Below are positions 8,307-16,162 of a stretch of 64,000 bases of DNA, piece by piece. The stretch is from Euzebyales bacterium (GTDB lineage: Bacteria > Actinomycetota > Nitriliruptoria > Euzebyales > JAHELV01), in assembly GCA_036374135.1 (NCBI GenBank), contig DASUUK010000074.1, positions 124,001 to 188,000 of the forward strand, in the 5' to 3' direction. The notes below the pieces were generated by a model. The model had not been told where the DNA came from and searched no databases. It was given only the letters and a program-made list of their open reading frames with translations. Numbering within the stretch: position 1 is the first letter of the stretch; each line of letters opens with the position of its first letter. Made by a program: the position numbers and the translations under genes.

Positions 8307-10247
8307 GTGACCACTGACGTACGTACGTTCCAGGACCTCGGCGTCGACGACGCCGTCGTCCGGGCCCTGGCCGACGCCGACATCGTCTCGCCGTTCCCCA
8401 TCCAGGAGCTCTCACTGCCGATGGCGCTGGCGGGCGCCGACCTGATCGGCCAGGCGCGCACCGGCACCGGCAAGACCCTGGCGTTCGGCATCCCACTCGT
8501 CCAGCGCCTCGACCCGCAGGCCGACCACACGCAGGCGCTCGTGGTCGTGCCCACGCGCGAGCTGTGCCTGCAGGTCCACGACGATCTGACGATGGCCGGC
8601 GCGACCCGCGGCGTCAAGGTCGTCGCCGCGTACGGCGGTCGTGCGATCGACCCGCAGTCCGAGGCGATCGCCGCGGGCGCCCCGATCGTGGTCGGCACGC
8701 CGGGGCGCCTGCTCGACCTGTGCCGGCGGCGGCTGCTGGACCTGTCACGCTGCACGGCGCTGGTGCTCGACGAGGCCGACGAGATGCTCGACATGGGTTT
8801 CCTGCCAGATGTCGAGCAGTTGATCGAGCGCTGCCCGACGCAACGGCAGACGCTGCTGTTCAGTGCCACGATGCCGTCGGAGGTCGTCAAGCTGGCACGA
8901 CGCTACATGGACAAGCCGACGTTCATGCGGACCGAGGTCGAGCAGCAACAGCACGTGGCTCCGGAGACACGCCAGCACTTCTTCGCCTGCCACCGGCTCG
9001 ACAAGCCGGCGGTCGTGGCCAGGATCCTCGCCGCACCGGGGCGGGGTCGGACGCTGATCTTCACCCGCACCAAGCGGATGGCCGACGTGCTTGCCTCGGA
9101 GCTGCGCGACCGTGGCATCGACGCCGGGGTCATCCACTCCGACCTCCGCCAAGAGGCGCGCGAGCGTGCGTTGGCGAAGTTCCGCAAGGGCCGCATCGAC
9201 GTGCTGTGCGCGACGGAGGTCGCCGCGCGTGGCCTCGACATCGACGAGGTCACGCACGTCATCAACTACGACTGCCCCGACGACGAGCGGATGTACCTGC
9301 ACCGCATCGGCCGCACCGGCCGGGCAGGTGCGGCCGGCATCGCCGTGACCCTGGCCGTCTGGAACGAGCTGGCACGGCTCGACATGATCAAGAAGGCGCT
9401 CGACATCGACCAGCCGACCCACGAGGTGCTGTCCACGACGCCGATGCTGGACGACCTGTTCGGCCCCGCCGAGGTGGCCGGGCGACAGCCCGCCGCCGAG
9501 CGGACCGGCCGTGACCGTCGGCGGCGCGACGACACCGGCTCGGGCGACGATGCGCCACGCGGATCGTCACGGGCCGGCCGGGGTGACGGTGGCCGGCGGG
9601 CCGACAAGGCATCGTCGGGCCCGGCGTCACGTCCCGAGCCACGGCCACGCACGCGACAGCGTCGGCAGCGACGCAGGACGCAGACGTCGTCGAGCGCCAC
9701 GGCATCGACCACGGCGAAGCCGGAGACTGGTGCGGGCAAGCACCACCACGACGCCAAGGACCGCGTCGCCGTCACCGCCGGCGACGTGACCGGCGAGGAG
9801 ACGACCGGTGACGGCAGTCAGCGCGGGCAGGCGACGGGCGCCGCGCCCACCCGTACCGCGAACACGCCCGACGACGTCATCACCGCGACCGCCGCGCCCA
9901 CCCGTACCGCGAACACGCCCGACGACGTCATCGCCGCGACCGCCGCGCCCACCCGTACCGCGAACACGCCCGACGACGACGTCGCCGCGACGTCGGCGAC
10001 GCCGACCGCCGAGGATTCGCCGAGCGACCAGCCCGCACGGGACGGCAGGAGCCCGCGCCGCTCACGTGGCCGCCGGCGCCGCTCCAGCCGCGGGCGGCGG
10101 CGCTCCGGGCGACCCGACGCCCGCCGTCCCGCGGAGGAGCGCGAGGAGGCACCGCAGATGGAGGGGCCGACGTCGCGAGCGGACCACACGCGCGGTGACG
10201 GGCGTCCCGCGCTCCACCGCCCGCTGCGGATCACGCACCTTCCGTAG
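8307..10247 (+). CDS. DEAD-box ATP-dependent RNA helicase with repeat-rich tail
   Basis: A 646-residue RNA helicase. All core motifs are visible: Q motif FPIQELSLP, Walker A ARTGTGKT, PTREL, TPGRLLDL, DEAD in LDEADEMLDMGF, SAT, and in the second RecA domain IFTRTKR, ARGLDI and HRIGRTGRAG. Residues beyond about 400 form a low-complexity extension: charged Arg/Asp stretches, three 17-residue repeats (AAPTRTANTPDDVI..T) and a very basic Arg/Ser segment likely to bind RNA. The core resembles CsdA/DeaD-like enzymes of ribosome assembly and cold response. The GTG at 8307 precedes TTDVRTFQDLGV, the expected start of the Q-motif region; the upstream open frame is non-homologous. It is divergent from the SDR. 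Confidence 0.94.
   Translation: MTTDVRTFQDLGVDDAVVRALADADIVSPFPIQELSLPMALAGADLIGQARTGTGKTLAFGIPLVQRLDPQADHTQALVVVPTRELCLQVHDDLTMAGATRGVKVVAAYGGRAIDPQSEAIAAGAPIVVGTPGRLLDLCRRRLLDLSRCTALVLDEADEMLDMGFLPDVEQLIERCPTQRQTLLFSATMPSEVVKLARRYMDKPTFMRTEVEQQQHVAPETRQHFFACHRLDKPAVVARILAAPGRGRTLIFTRTKRMADVLASELRDRGIDAGVIHSDLRQEARERALAKFRKGRIDVLCATEVAARGLDIDEVTHVINYDCPDDERMYLHRIGRTGRAGAAGIAVTLAVWNELARLDMIKKALDIDQPTHEVLSTTPMLDDLFGPAEVAGRQPAAERTGRDRRRRDDTGSGDDAPRGSSRAGRGDGGRRADKASSGPASRPEPRPRTRQRRQRRRTQTSSSATASTTAKPETGAGKHHHDAKDRVAVTAGDVTGEETTGDGSQRGQATGAAPTRTANTPDDVITATAAPTRTANTPDDVIAATAAPTRTANTPDDDVAATSATPTAEDSPSDQPARDGRSPRRSRGRRRRSSRGRRRSGRPDARRPAEEREEAPQMEGPTSRADHTRGDGRPALHRPLRITHLP
9840..9992 (+). repeat. 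51-bp in-frame tandem repeat in helicase tail
   Basis: Three copies begin at 9840, 9891 and 9942, an exact 51-base period. Each encodes 17 residues of the form AAPTRTANTPDDVIxAT; the third diverges at its end. The copies are nearly identical at DNA level, which points to recent expansion. Confidence 0.9.
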
Positions 10248-10302
10248 CCCTCGATCGCTCCGGCGTCGCCCCGGCGCGCCACCGCGTGGCTGGCACGACC
10301 GG

Positions 10303-11103
10303 TCAGCGCCGGACGCCTTCCGCGGCGGCGCGCAGATCGTCGTCGACCGGGATGCCGGCGAGCTCGGCCGCGATCACGCGGTAGGCGGCTGCGCCGGGAA
10401 CCCTGCCGGCGTACCGCAGGATCGACTGGCCGGCGTGCGGCGCCTCGGCGAAGCGCACGCTGGCGCGGACCGGGACACCGATCATCGGCAGGTCGTAGCG
10501 CGCGGGCAGGTCGGCGACGACCGCGGCCGCATGGCGCGTCCGGCTGTCGAACATCGTGGCGACGAACCCGACGACGCGCAGGCCGGGGTTCGTCAGCTGT
10601 TGGACGTCGGCGACGGTCTCGAGCAACTGCGCCACGCCGCGGTGTGCCAGCGTCTCGCACTGGACCGGCACGATCAGGCGGTCGGCCGCGGTGAGGCCGT
10701 TCAGCGTGAGCACACCGAGCGACGGCGGGCAGTCGATCAGCACCACGTCATAGGTCTCGCGGAGCGGATCGAGGGCGCGTCGCAGACGCAGCTCCCGTCC
10801 GGCGCGCCCGGCAAGCGTGATCTCCGCCCCCGCGAGATCGCCGTTGGCGACCGCGACATCGGTCTCGGCGTGCTGCCTGATCGCGCGTTCGAGCGGGGCG
10901 CCTCGACCGAGCACGTCCTGCATGGTCGGTGACAGCGCGGCCGCGTCGTACCCGAGGCTGAAGGTCAGCGCGGACTGCGGATCCAGGTCGACGGCGAGCA
11001 CGGCGAACCCCAGCTCGCCGAGCGCGGCCGCCAGCGAGATGACGGTGGTCGTCTTCGCCACCCCACCCTTCTGGTTGGCCACCGCGTACACGATCGCCGT
11101 CAT
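10303..11103 (-). CDS. ParA family ATPase (orphan)
   Basis: A 266-residue ParA/Soj-like ATPase that would form ATP-dependent dimers on DNA. It has the deviant Walker A KGGVAKTTT (about 11-19), Walker A' VDLDPQSAL and Walker B LIDCPPSLG. The start at MTAIVYAVANQKGG matches family N-termini; 20 further in-frame codons upstream look non-homologous. No parB gene or obvious parS site lies nearby, so this is probably not the chromosomal segregation locus and may position another cargo or act with a remote partner. It is convergent with the helicase gene. Confidence 0.9.
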   Translation of the reverse strand: MTAIVYAVANQKGGVAKTTTVISLAAALGELGFAVLAVDLDPQSALTFSLGYDAAALSPTMQDVLGRGAPLERAIRQHAETDVAVANGDLAGAEITLAGRAGRELRLRRALDPLRETYDVVLIDCPPSLGVLTLNGLTAADRLIVPVQCETLAHRGVAQLLETVADVQQLTNPGLRVVGFVATMFDSRTRHAAAVVADLPARYDLPMIGVPVRASVRFAEAPHAGQSILRYAGRVPGAAAYRVIAAELAGIPVDDDLRAAAEGVRR

Positions 11104-11211
11104 CGCTGCACCTGTCGTCCCGGAGCCGAGTGCCTCGTCAATCACATCATCGCCCATCGCCACGGTCCACCGGTGTTGCCGGTCCAGAACGGGCAGCGCT
11201 CGGCGCGCCCG

Positions 11212-11532
11212 TCACGCGCGTTGCAGGACCGGCAGGTCGTGGATGTCGAGCATCCGGTCGATCGTCCGTTGCCATCCGAACATGCACGCCAGGTGCGGGC
11301 GGCCCGCACCGGACGGCAGCGTCATGTCGCCGAGTGGCACTGTCACGATCCGCTGCGCGTCGATCCGGTCGAACTCGTCGCGCGCCCAGTGCGTGGTGCG
11401 GACGACGGTGTCGAACGCGGCGACCAGCCGCCGGTTCCAGTGGTCCGCGAGGCGGCGCGGCAGACGGCGTCCGGGCAACCGCGATGACAGCACCGCGTCC
11501 AGTCGTTCGTGCACCACCGCAACCGTCGGCAC
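11212..11532 (-). pseudogene. Remnant of a GT4-family glycosyltransferase
   Basis: A 106-codon open frame whose first two thirds look like the interior of a GT-B family 4 glycosyltransferase: PTVAVVHERLDAV, RLADHWNRRLVAAFDTVV, TTHWARDEFDRI and TVPLG match the stretch just before the inter-domain hinge in mannosyl- or glucosyltransferases. About 90 residues that should precede PTVAVVHE and the whole C-terminal nucleotide-sugar domain are missing, and after TVPLG the sequence no longer resembles the family. I therefore read it as a decayed fragment. It is possible that a short protein is still made from the GTG, but a catalytic product is not. Confidence 0.6.
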
Positions 11533-11828
11533 GCGTGGGTGGGGATGATCAGGTGCGGCCGGGAGCTCGACCTGCCGAACAGACCCGTCTCAGAGCGTGT
11601 TGTCCACTCCTCTCGCCGCGATGACCGAGGTCACCACAGCGGTCGGTAGGGGTCGCCGGCACCGGTCGCCGGAGCGAGAGGTGCCTGAGTCGACCCACGC
11701 TTGACGGTATGAGCCTCCGAGCGGTTGCCCGCAGGCTCGAGCCCGTCCGGCCGCACGCACGAGCCTAGTCGCACCGTCGGCGATCGACTACCGCAGGATC
11801 CAGCGGCCGCGAACCCGGCCGCACCGGC
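11533..11828. other. Intergenic stretch without recognisable gene
   Basis: About 296 bases between the glycosyltransferase remnant and the FHA-LuxR gene. No frame shows a recognisable protein. It may contain degraded upstream sequence of the remnant and the FHA gene's terminator, but I see no clear hairpin, promoter or repeat. Confidence 0.5.
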
Positions 11829-12485
11829 TCACCGCGGGGTCTGCAACCGCTGCGTGGTCGGCGCCTGCTCCTCGACCGGTAGACCCAACCGGTGGGCCGC
11901 GTCGACCGCGGCGGTGCGGTTGGGCACGCCGAGCCTGTCGTACACCTCTTGGCAGTGCGCCTTGACGGTGCGCTCGGTGACGCCCAACCGCTCCGCGATC
12001 TGCGGGTTCGTGAGCCCCTGCTTCAGGTACGCGAGCACCTCGCTCTGGCGGGGCGACAGAACCGGACGGTCGATCAGCGCGTCCTCTTCGCCGGCACGCT
12101 CCATCACCTCGGTGGACTCACCCTGGATCATCTGCGACGCGCGGTCCTCGAACCGCACGTCGACCGCTCCGAACCGGACGATGTCACCGTGCCGCAGCGC
12201 CAGGGGACCGACCACCGGTTCGCCGTTGACGAATGTGCCGTTGGTCGAGCCGAGGTCCTCGATGAGGATCGCTCCCGAGGATCGTCGGATCCGGGCGTGC
12301 GTCTGGCTCACGTGCGGGTCGCTGATGACGAGATGGCTGCTCGGTCGGCGGCCGACGAACAGTTCGTCATCATCGATCACGAGCGTCGCCGCGGGATTCA
12401 CGCCATCGCCCGGCACGACGAGCATCGGCTGCGGTGTCAACCGCTTCGCTGGACCTGCCACATCTGCCTCTTCCGCCGGTACCAC
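11829..12485 (-). CDS. FHA domain - LuxR-type HTH regulator
   Basis: A one-protein regulator of about 218 residues joining an N-terminal FHA domain with a C-terminal LuxR/FixJ helix-turn-helix. The FHA domain shows ELFVGRRPSSHLVI, then DPHVSQTHARI and DLGSTNGTFVNGE, which carry the Arg, Ser-x-x-His and Asn residues that bind phosphothreonine. The HTH reads LSPRQSEVLAYLKQGLTNPQ then IAERLGVTERTVKAH. A receiver domain is absent, so the input is presumably a phosphothreonine partner from a Ser/Thr kinase, inferred and not seen here. The start is ambiguous: GTG at 12485 or ATG at 12425. It lies just seven bases after the PHP gene and is probably co-transcribed with it. Confidence 0.88.
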   Translation of the reverse strand: MVPAEEADVAGPAKRLTPQPMLVVPGDGVNPAATLVIDDDELFVGRRPSSHLVISDPHVSQTHARIRRSSGAILIEDLGSTNGTFVNGEPVVGPLALRHGDIVRFGAVDVRFEDRASQMIQGESTEVMERAGEEDALIDRPVLSPRQSEVLAYLKQGLTNPQIAERLGVTERTVKAHCQEVYDRLGVPNRTAAVDAAHRLGLPVEEQAPTTQRLQTPR

Positions 12486-12492
12486 GCCGACA

Positions 12493-13368
12493 TCATGCTG
12501 TCGTCGACGCGAACGATATCGTATCGTGCATTTCCGTGCTCGCCAGTGCGTGCAGCTGTTCGAGCGTATCCGCCGTGGTCGTACGATCCCCGATGCGCAG
12601 CTCCTTGCGGTCACCGTGGAAGTCGCTCGCGCCCGTGATCAGCAGATCACGCGCCTGCGTGAGGTCACGCCACCGAGCGGCGACGTCGGGCTCGTGCGCC
12701 GGGTGGTCCACCTCGACCCCGGCGAGCCCCGCAGCGACGAGCTCGTCGAGCAGCTCCGCCGTGACGGGACCGCCGCCGTTCTCGCTGACCCCGGGATGGG
12801 CCAGCACGACCGCACCTCCGGCGGCGCGCAACAGGCGCAGGCCCCTGACGGGGTCGACCGCGTACTTGGGGACGTAGGCCGGGCCGCCGTCGGCCAGGTA
12901 GTCGTCGAACGCGGTCTGGATGTCGGGCACACGGCCGGCCTCGACCATCGCGCTGGCGATGTGCGGTCGACCGATCGGCGCCGAGCCGGCGGACTCGCGC
13001 ACACGCGCGACGTCGACACCCACGCCGAGCGCGTCGAGGCGCGCGCAGATGTCGTCGGCGCGGCGGGACCGCTCGTTTCGCAGGCGGTCGCACTCCTCGG
13101 CGAGGGCGCCATCGTTGGGATCAATCCAGTACCCCAGCAGGTGCACGCTGCGGCCATCCCGTTCGGTCGACAACTCGATGCCCGGCACGAACACCAGTCC
13201 GTGACGCGCGCACGCTTCACGCATCTGGCTCCAACCACTCACCGTGTCATGGTCGGTCAGCGCAAGGCCGGCGAGCCCTTTCTCCTTGGCCAATGAGACA
13301 TTGTCCTGCGGCTCAGTGGTACCGTCCGAATGGACAGTATGCGTGTGCAGATCGAACATGGGCGGCAT
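12493..13368 (-). CDS. PHP domain phosphoesterase (YciV/RNase AM-like)
   Basis: A 291-residue metal-dependent phosphoesterase of the PHP family. The N-terminal FDLHTHTVHSDGT and LALTDHDTV give the first His/Asp metal ligands, followed by VFVPGIELST, LAHPG and the C-terminal DFHG ligand motif. Its size and the internal GRPHIASAM and HLLGYW segments match the YciV/TrpH group, which acts on nucleoside 3',5'-bisphosphates or short RNA ends. The start MPPMFDLHTH is chosen over one 12 codons upstream because family members begin right before FDLH. It ends seven bases before the FHA-LuxR start, indicating an operon. Confidence 0.88.
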   Translation of the reverse strand: MPPMFDLHTHTVHSDGTTEPQDNVSLAKEKGLAGLALTDHDTVSGWSQMREACARHGLVFVPGIELSTERDGRSVHLLGYWIDPNDGALAEECDRLRNERSRRADDICARLDALGVGVDVARVRESAGSAPIGRPHIASAMVEAGRVPDIQTAFDDYLADGGPAYVPKYAVDPVRGLRLLRAAGGAVVLAHPGVSENGGGPVTAELLDELVAAGLAGVEVDHPAHEPDVAARWRDLTQARDLLITGASDFHGDRKELRIGDRTTTADTLEQLHALASTEMHDTISFASTTA

Positions 13369-13534
13369 CGCAGGTCCTGGTCGAAGGGCATCGGTGTCGG
13401 CCAACGTAGCCCCCGCGCCGCCTCACCGCCCGTCCCCACCCGCCAGCCTCACCAGGGGCGGAACCGGTTCGCACACGTCGCACCGGCCAGCACACCGTCA
13501 CCGCCAGGGCGCACGGGAGCGGGCGCCGGAGCTC

Positions 13535-13540
13535 TAGGCT
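13535..13540 (+). promoter_or_regulatory. Leaderless -10 box for NUDIX gene
   Basis: TAGGCT, seven bases before the GTG at 13548; identical hexamer and nearly identical spacing to the clpS promoter. No Shine-Dalgarno is present between the box and the start, consistent with a leaderless message. Confidence 0.5.
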
Positions 13541-13547
13541 GATCGCC

Positions 13548-13952
13548 GTGCCATCCGCGCCGCAACCCGAGGTCGCCGTCGGCGCCGTGTGCGTGCGCGA
13601 CGGCCGGTTGCTGGTCGTGCGCCGCGGACGCGGGGTGGCCACCGGTCTGTGGTCGCTGCCCGGCGGTCGCGTGGAAGCGGGCGAGACGCTGACGGACGCC
13701 GTGCGCCGCGAGTTGCGGGAGGAGACGGGTCTGACGGTGGCCGTGGGCGCACTGTGTGGCATCGCGGAGCGGATCAGCGAGCAGACGCACTACGTGATCG
13801 TCGACTTCTGGGCCACGGCCGAGGGTGCGGCCGTCGCGGGTGACGACGCCGCGGACGTCGCCTGGGTGGACCGTGACGGGCTGTCCGCACTGGCGCTCGT
13901 CGACGGTCTGTGGGACTTCCTCGCCGACCACGGCGTGCTCTCGCGGTTGTGA
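13548..13952 (+). CDS. NUDIX hydrolase
   Basis: A 134-residue NUDIX pyrophosphohydrolase. The full NUDIX box is present as GGRVEAGETLTDAVRRELRE followed by ETG (about 44-66), with the metal-binding Glu pair in REEx. The N-terminal VAVGAVCVRDGRLLVVRRG and the placement of the box resemble MutT/ADP-ribose-type enzymes; substrate unknown. The stop TGA forms the left end of a palindrome shared with the convergent EamA gene. Confidence 0.93.
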   Translation: MPSAPQPEVAVGAVCVRDGRLLVVRRGRGVATGLWSLPGGRVEAGETLTDAVRRELREETGLTVAVGALCGIAERISEQTHYVIVDFWATAEGAAVAGDDAADVAWVDRDGLSALALVDGLWDFLADHGVLSRL

Positions 13953-13968
13953 GGCCGGTCCGGCCTCA
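13950..13968. terminator. Palindromic bidirectional terminator containing both stop codons
   Basis: TGAGGCCGG (13950-13958), one T, then CCGGCCTCA (13960-13968): a perfect inverted repeat with 9-base arms. Its first three bases are the NUDIX stop codon, and its last three, read on the other strand, are the EamA stop codon. No T-tract follows, as is common for GC-rich actinobacterial terminators. Confidence 0.7.
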
Positions 13969-14910
13969 CCGGCCACGATCCCGTCCCGACGTCGCGGCCA
14001 GCAGCACGCCGCCGAGGACCAGCGGGGCGCCGACGCGGAACAGACCACCGGGGGCCTCGCCGAGCACGACTGCCGCCAGGATGGTCGCGCCGACCGGCTC
14101 GGCGATCACGACGACGGCCACCACCGTGGCCGACACCCGCCCCAGCACCAGGTTGAACACCGTGTGGCCGAGCAGCTGCGGCCCCACCACCAGGGCCGCG
14201 ATGGCCAGCCACGTCGTGCGATCGAACGGCGTGGCGACGCCCAGCGGCGTACCGGTCGCCAGTGCCACCGCTGCGAGCACGGCGGCGGCCCAGCCGTACG
14301 TCCACAGCGCGTACACGCTGACCGGGAGCGTCCGGCGGACGTGCCGTCCGACCAACAGGTAGCCCGCGATTGCCAGCGCCGCCGCCAGCGCCAGCGCGTC
14401 GCCGGCCAGCGCGCGAGCGGACACCCCACCGAGGTCGTCGGCGACGATGATCACCGCGCCGACGACGGCCAGTGCGAGGCCGACCCACACGCGTGGCCGG
14501 GGCGGCTCGGCGAGCAGCCACGCGGATCCCACGCCGACCGCCACCGGCGACAGGGAGACGAGCACGGCGGACGCGGCCACGGTCGTCAGCTCCAATGAGA
14601 GGAACCACCACCAGAAGTGGACGGCCAGCAGGACGCCCGAGACCGCGAGCAGGAACCGCTGACGCCGGTCCGGCGTGGCGCCCGAGCGCAGTGCGGGTAC
14701 GACCAGGGCCGCCGCGCCGGCCGCGGTGCGCCACCACGCCAACGACAGCGCCGGCGCGTCGGCGATCCGCACGAGCACGGCGGCCGACGAGACCGCCAGC
14801 ACGGCCACCACCAGCATGCCAGCACGCGTCCGGGCGTCGTCCAACCACGGTTCGAGGGCGCCGACCCGCGCGGGCCCGTCGGCGCGCGCACCACGGCGCC
14901 GTCCTTTCAC
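13966..14910 (-). CDS. EamA family (DMT) transporter
   Basis: A 314-residue drug/metabolite transporter with about ten hydrophobic segments arranged as two EamA repeats. Typical motifs include the first-helix MLVVAVLAVSSAAVLVRIAD, the ALSLAWWRTAAGA segment and, in the second repeat, VVGPQLLGHTVFNLVLG followed by VVVIAEPVGATILA. The substrate is not predictable; family members export amino acids, purines or other metabolites. The GTG at 14910 has a GGAGG about ten bases upstream, and upstream in-frame sequence is Gly/Arg-rich junk. Convergent with the NUDIX gene. Confidence 0.88.
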   Translation of the reverse strand: MKGRRRGARADGPARVGALEPWLDDARTRAGMLVVAVLAVSSAAVLVRIADAPALSLAWWRTAAGAAALVVPALRSGATPDRRQRFLLAVSGVLLAVHFWWWFLSLELTTVAASAVLVSLSPVAVGVGSAWLLAEPPRPRVWVGLALAVVGAVIIVADDLGGVSARALAGDALALAAALAIAGYLLVGRHVRRTLPVSVYALWTYGWAAAVLAAVALATGTPLGVATPFDRTTWLAIAALVVGPQLLGHTVFNLVLGRVSATVVAVVVIAEPVGATILAAVVLGEAPGGLFRVGAPLVLGGVLLAATSGRDRGR

Positions 14911-15029
14911 GTCCCGTCCGCCTCCAGTGCCGCCGGACCGCTGGTCGGGCCCACCACGGGGCCCAGCCCCTTCGGTGGAGCATGTTGCGCCCCGCCACGG
15001 CCCACGGGCCCGAGCCAATCCCTATTCCC

Positions 15030-15035
15030 TATACT
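15030..15035 (+). promoter_or_regulatory. -10 promoter box (TATACT)
   Basis: TATACT is the best -10 hexamer in this part of the window, in a locally AT-rich patch. It lies about 70 bases before the best-placed ribosome-binding site of the downstream unknown gene. No -35 consensus is seen at 16-18 bases upstream. Confidence 0.5.
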
Positions 15036-15163
15036 GTCCGCCAGCGCTCGGCGGCGACCTGTCGCACGGGCACGGTGGCATCACGAGAGTTGAGGGATCC
15101 ACACTGGCACGCGCCGATCTGCACCAGGCCTACGCCATCGACAGCGAGGTCCATCAGGCCGCC

Positions 15164-16162
15164 ATGACCGACCGCGCGGTGCTCGATCCGATCGTCCGCG
15201 TCGCCGGCGGCGTCCCCGGCACGGCGAAGCCGTTCAAGGTGGTGCGCGAGTACCAGGGTCCGCAGGGCACCTACGTCGAACGCTTCACCTTGTCCGACGC
15301 GCACGGACGGGTGCTGGCGGCGCCGCTACCGGGCCGCATCACGCTGCGCGGTGAGGCGTTCGAGGACAGGTTCATCAGCGAACTGCGCAACGTCGTCGTC
15401 GACGACCTCGGTGAGCATCGGCTGACGTTCCACATAGGCGACGACGAGGTCGGCTCGGTCCCGGTCTTCATCGAGCCCGAGGGCGGCGGTAGCGCGCGGA
15501 CGGCTGCTGAGGCCACGTTCGCGGCGGCGGTCAAGAAGAGCACGATCATCTGGGTGACCGTGCCCCCGCGCCCACGCGGTCGGCGCAGGCGGATGACCGA
15601 CGAGCACACGCAGCCAGTGTGGTTCGTGGCCGAGGGCGACAAGGTGTACCTGCTGCACGGCCCGGGCGAGCAGCAGGTGCCCGGGCTCGGCGAGACGCCG
15701 ACTGTCCGACTCAACGCCCGGGGCAAGGACACCCGCAGCCTGGTCGCGGACGTCGAGTGCGTGGTCGAGATCGTCGATCCCGACGACGAGCGCTGGGCGA
15801 AGATCGCGCAGAAGGCGAGCACACGCCGGCTGAACATGTCCGACGCCGGCGACGACACGATCGCGCGCTGGCGGGAGCAGTGCCAGATGCTCGAGCTGAC
15901 GCCGCAGTTTGGCGCGGACGAGGTCGCGGCGGCTGCGGCGACGCTTCCGGCGGCTCAGTCCGACGGTGCCCAGCCGTCGGGCGCGGCGACGCCCGACCGC
16001 TCCGACGAGATCCACGTCGAGGCGCAGATCGATCAGGAGGTCATGGATCGCCTGCTGAGCGATGGCCTGCCGGAACGTGTTGCGCGTGCCAAGTCCAAGG
16101 CCCACTACGTCCGCAGCGAACGCGCACGGATCCGGGCCGAGCGCGAGGGCGCGAACGCCTGA
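15164..16162 (+). CDS. Conserved-looking hypothetical protein, possible PNPOx-like C-terminal barrel
   Basis: A soluble protein of 332 residues from the ATG; I do not recognise the family. The N-terminal 110 residues are beta-rich (FKVVREYQGPQGTYVERFTL). From about residue 130, TIIWVTVPPRPR, QPVWFVAEGDKVYLLHGPGE and VRLNARGKDT resemble the strand order of split-barrel, pyridoxamine-oxidase-like proteins, but flavin-binding residues cannot be confirmed. The tail is helical and charged. A start further upstream is possible: a CTG at 15104 has GAGGGA placed six bases before it, whereas the ATG lacks a good ribosome-binding site. The end overlaps the convergent lipoprotein gene by 58 bases. Confidence 0.65.
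   Translation: MTDRAVLDPIVRVAGGVPGTAKPFKVVREYQGPQGTYVERFTLSDAHGRVLAAPLPGRITLRGEAFEDRFISELRNVVVDDLGEHRLTFHIGDDEVGSVPVFIEPEGGGSARTAAEATFAAAVKKSTIIWVTVPPRPRGRRRRMTDEHTQPVWFVAEGDKVYLLHGPGEQQVPGLGETPTVRLNARGKDTRSLVADVECVVEIVDPDDERWAKIAQKASTRRLNMSDAGDDTIARWREQCQMLELTPQFGADEVAAAAATLPAAQSDGAQPSGAATPDRSDEIHVEAQIDQEVMDRLLSDGLPERVARAKSKAHYVRSERARIRAEREGANA

Noticed and set aside
10248-10302. Terminator between helicase and parA
   Set aside because: GC-rich with partial complementarity but no stem longer than six clean base pairs.
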